The position numbers and the translations under genes are program-made. The notes under the pieces are model-generated. The model saw only the letters and a list, made by a program, of their open reading frames with translations, was not told the origin of the DNA and searched no databases. Positions 63,771 to 64,000 of a stretch of DNA of 64,000 nucleotides are shown here, in pieces. Origin of the DNA: Spirochaetota bacterium (GTDB taxonomy: Bacteria; Spirochaetota; Spirochaetia; Sphaerochaetales; Sphaerochaetaceae); the NCBI GenBank assembly GCA_023401595.1, contig JAEXDQ010000049.1:1-64000 (forward strand). The letters run 5' to 3'. The first letter of the stretch is position 1, and every line of letters starts with the position of its first letter.

Positions 63771-64000
63771 ATGTATAAATTCAAGAGAATTTTACTATCG
63801 ATACACATCTTACTGTTGTCTCTAGCCTACCCGTTGTTTGCGGGAGGGACGGGCGAGATTAATGAGAACGACCACTGGTACATCCCCAACACGAATTCAT
63901 CCAATCCATATTTCTATTACGATCTGTCGGAAAACACATTGGCCAGTGAAATTCTACAAGTCGGATCGACCCTACAGAATCAGCAGCTGCAACTGACGAT
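63771..64000 (+). CDS. Secreted protein, cassette gene D (right copy), cut by window end
   Basis: The first 76 codons of a gene that runs out of the window. It has a signal peptide (LLSIHILLLSLAYPLFA) and a mature start GGTGEINENDHWYIPN, in the position of left gene D. AAAGGA is about 12 bases before the ATG. The rest, and any chaperone, usher or anchor gene that follows, lies outside the window. Confidence 0.7.
   Translation, partial: MYKFKRILLSIHILLLSLAYPLFAGGTGEINENDHWYIPNTNSSNPYFYYDLSENTLASEILQVGSTLQNQQLQLT

Overview
The window is a G+C-rich (roughly 50-55% by eye) bacterial chromosome segment, densely coded, with intergenic A+T-rich promoters and good AAGGAGG-type ribosome binding sites. 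It most resembles a strictly anaerobic spirochaete of the Sphaerochaeta/Treponema type. This is inferred from the single-chain pyruvate:ferredoxin oxidoreductase, B12-dependent ribonucleotide reductase, rubredoxin and ferredoxin, the receiver-like/PEP-binding fusion protein, the DUF134-NifX pair, and an ABC sugar-binding protein whose mature N terminus starts FAQGAKE. No rRNA, tRNA, CRISPR array or prophage was recognised.

Layout: 466-6224 is a minus-strand catabolic island (FAD oxidoreductase, ROK regulator, sulfatase, beta-lactamase-fold hydrolase, GDSL esterase). 6937-16199 holds housekeeping and redox genes (rsmD, acyl-ACP thioesterase, slyX, WYL regulator, rubredoxin, lipoprotein hydrolase, MFS carrier, nitroreductase, SPFH protein, ferredoxin, cupin). 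16368-23051 is a sialic-acid-type locus: sugar ABC transporter, GntR regulator, N-acylglucosamine 2-epimerase and N-acetylneuraminate lyase, with three promoters carrying the same operator. 23541-27343 has a MATE pump and two hydrolases. 27506-41236 carries central anaerobic metabolism (nifJ, nrdJ, gdhA), two NifX-domain proteins and the PEP-binding fusion. 41432-42774 is a compact, A+T-richer type II restriction-modification pair (BglII-like nuclease and MT-A70 methylase). 43109-58005 holds rluA-type synthase, parC/parE, lysoplasmalogenase-like protein, corA, two GNAT proteins (one fused to a membrane domain), a YjbR protein, a CNNM/CBS protein, an odd 199-residue protein and leuS. 58117-64000 is a pair of divergent four-gene cassettes of secreted proteins, probably paralogous, the right one cut by the window end.

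Three families of non-coding repeats stand out. (1) Period-11 GGTAGCC arrays sit directly at the 3' ends of three genes. (2) Four two-tier hairpins with a conserved ACA/GG internal loop and varying stems lie after nrdJ (31482-31823). (3) A 400-bp array of two-tier hairpins after the CNNM gene (54266-54670) has different stem sequences that all preserve pairing, and sits beside a protein that looks like a degenerate RAYT/IS200-type transposase. The most promising undescribed systems are the duplicated secreted-protein cassettes and these structured repeat arrays. All calls are from reading the sequence; no database search was run.
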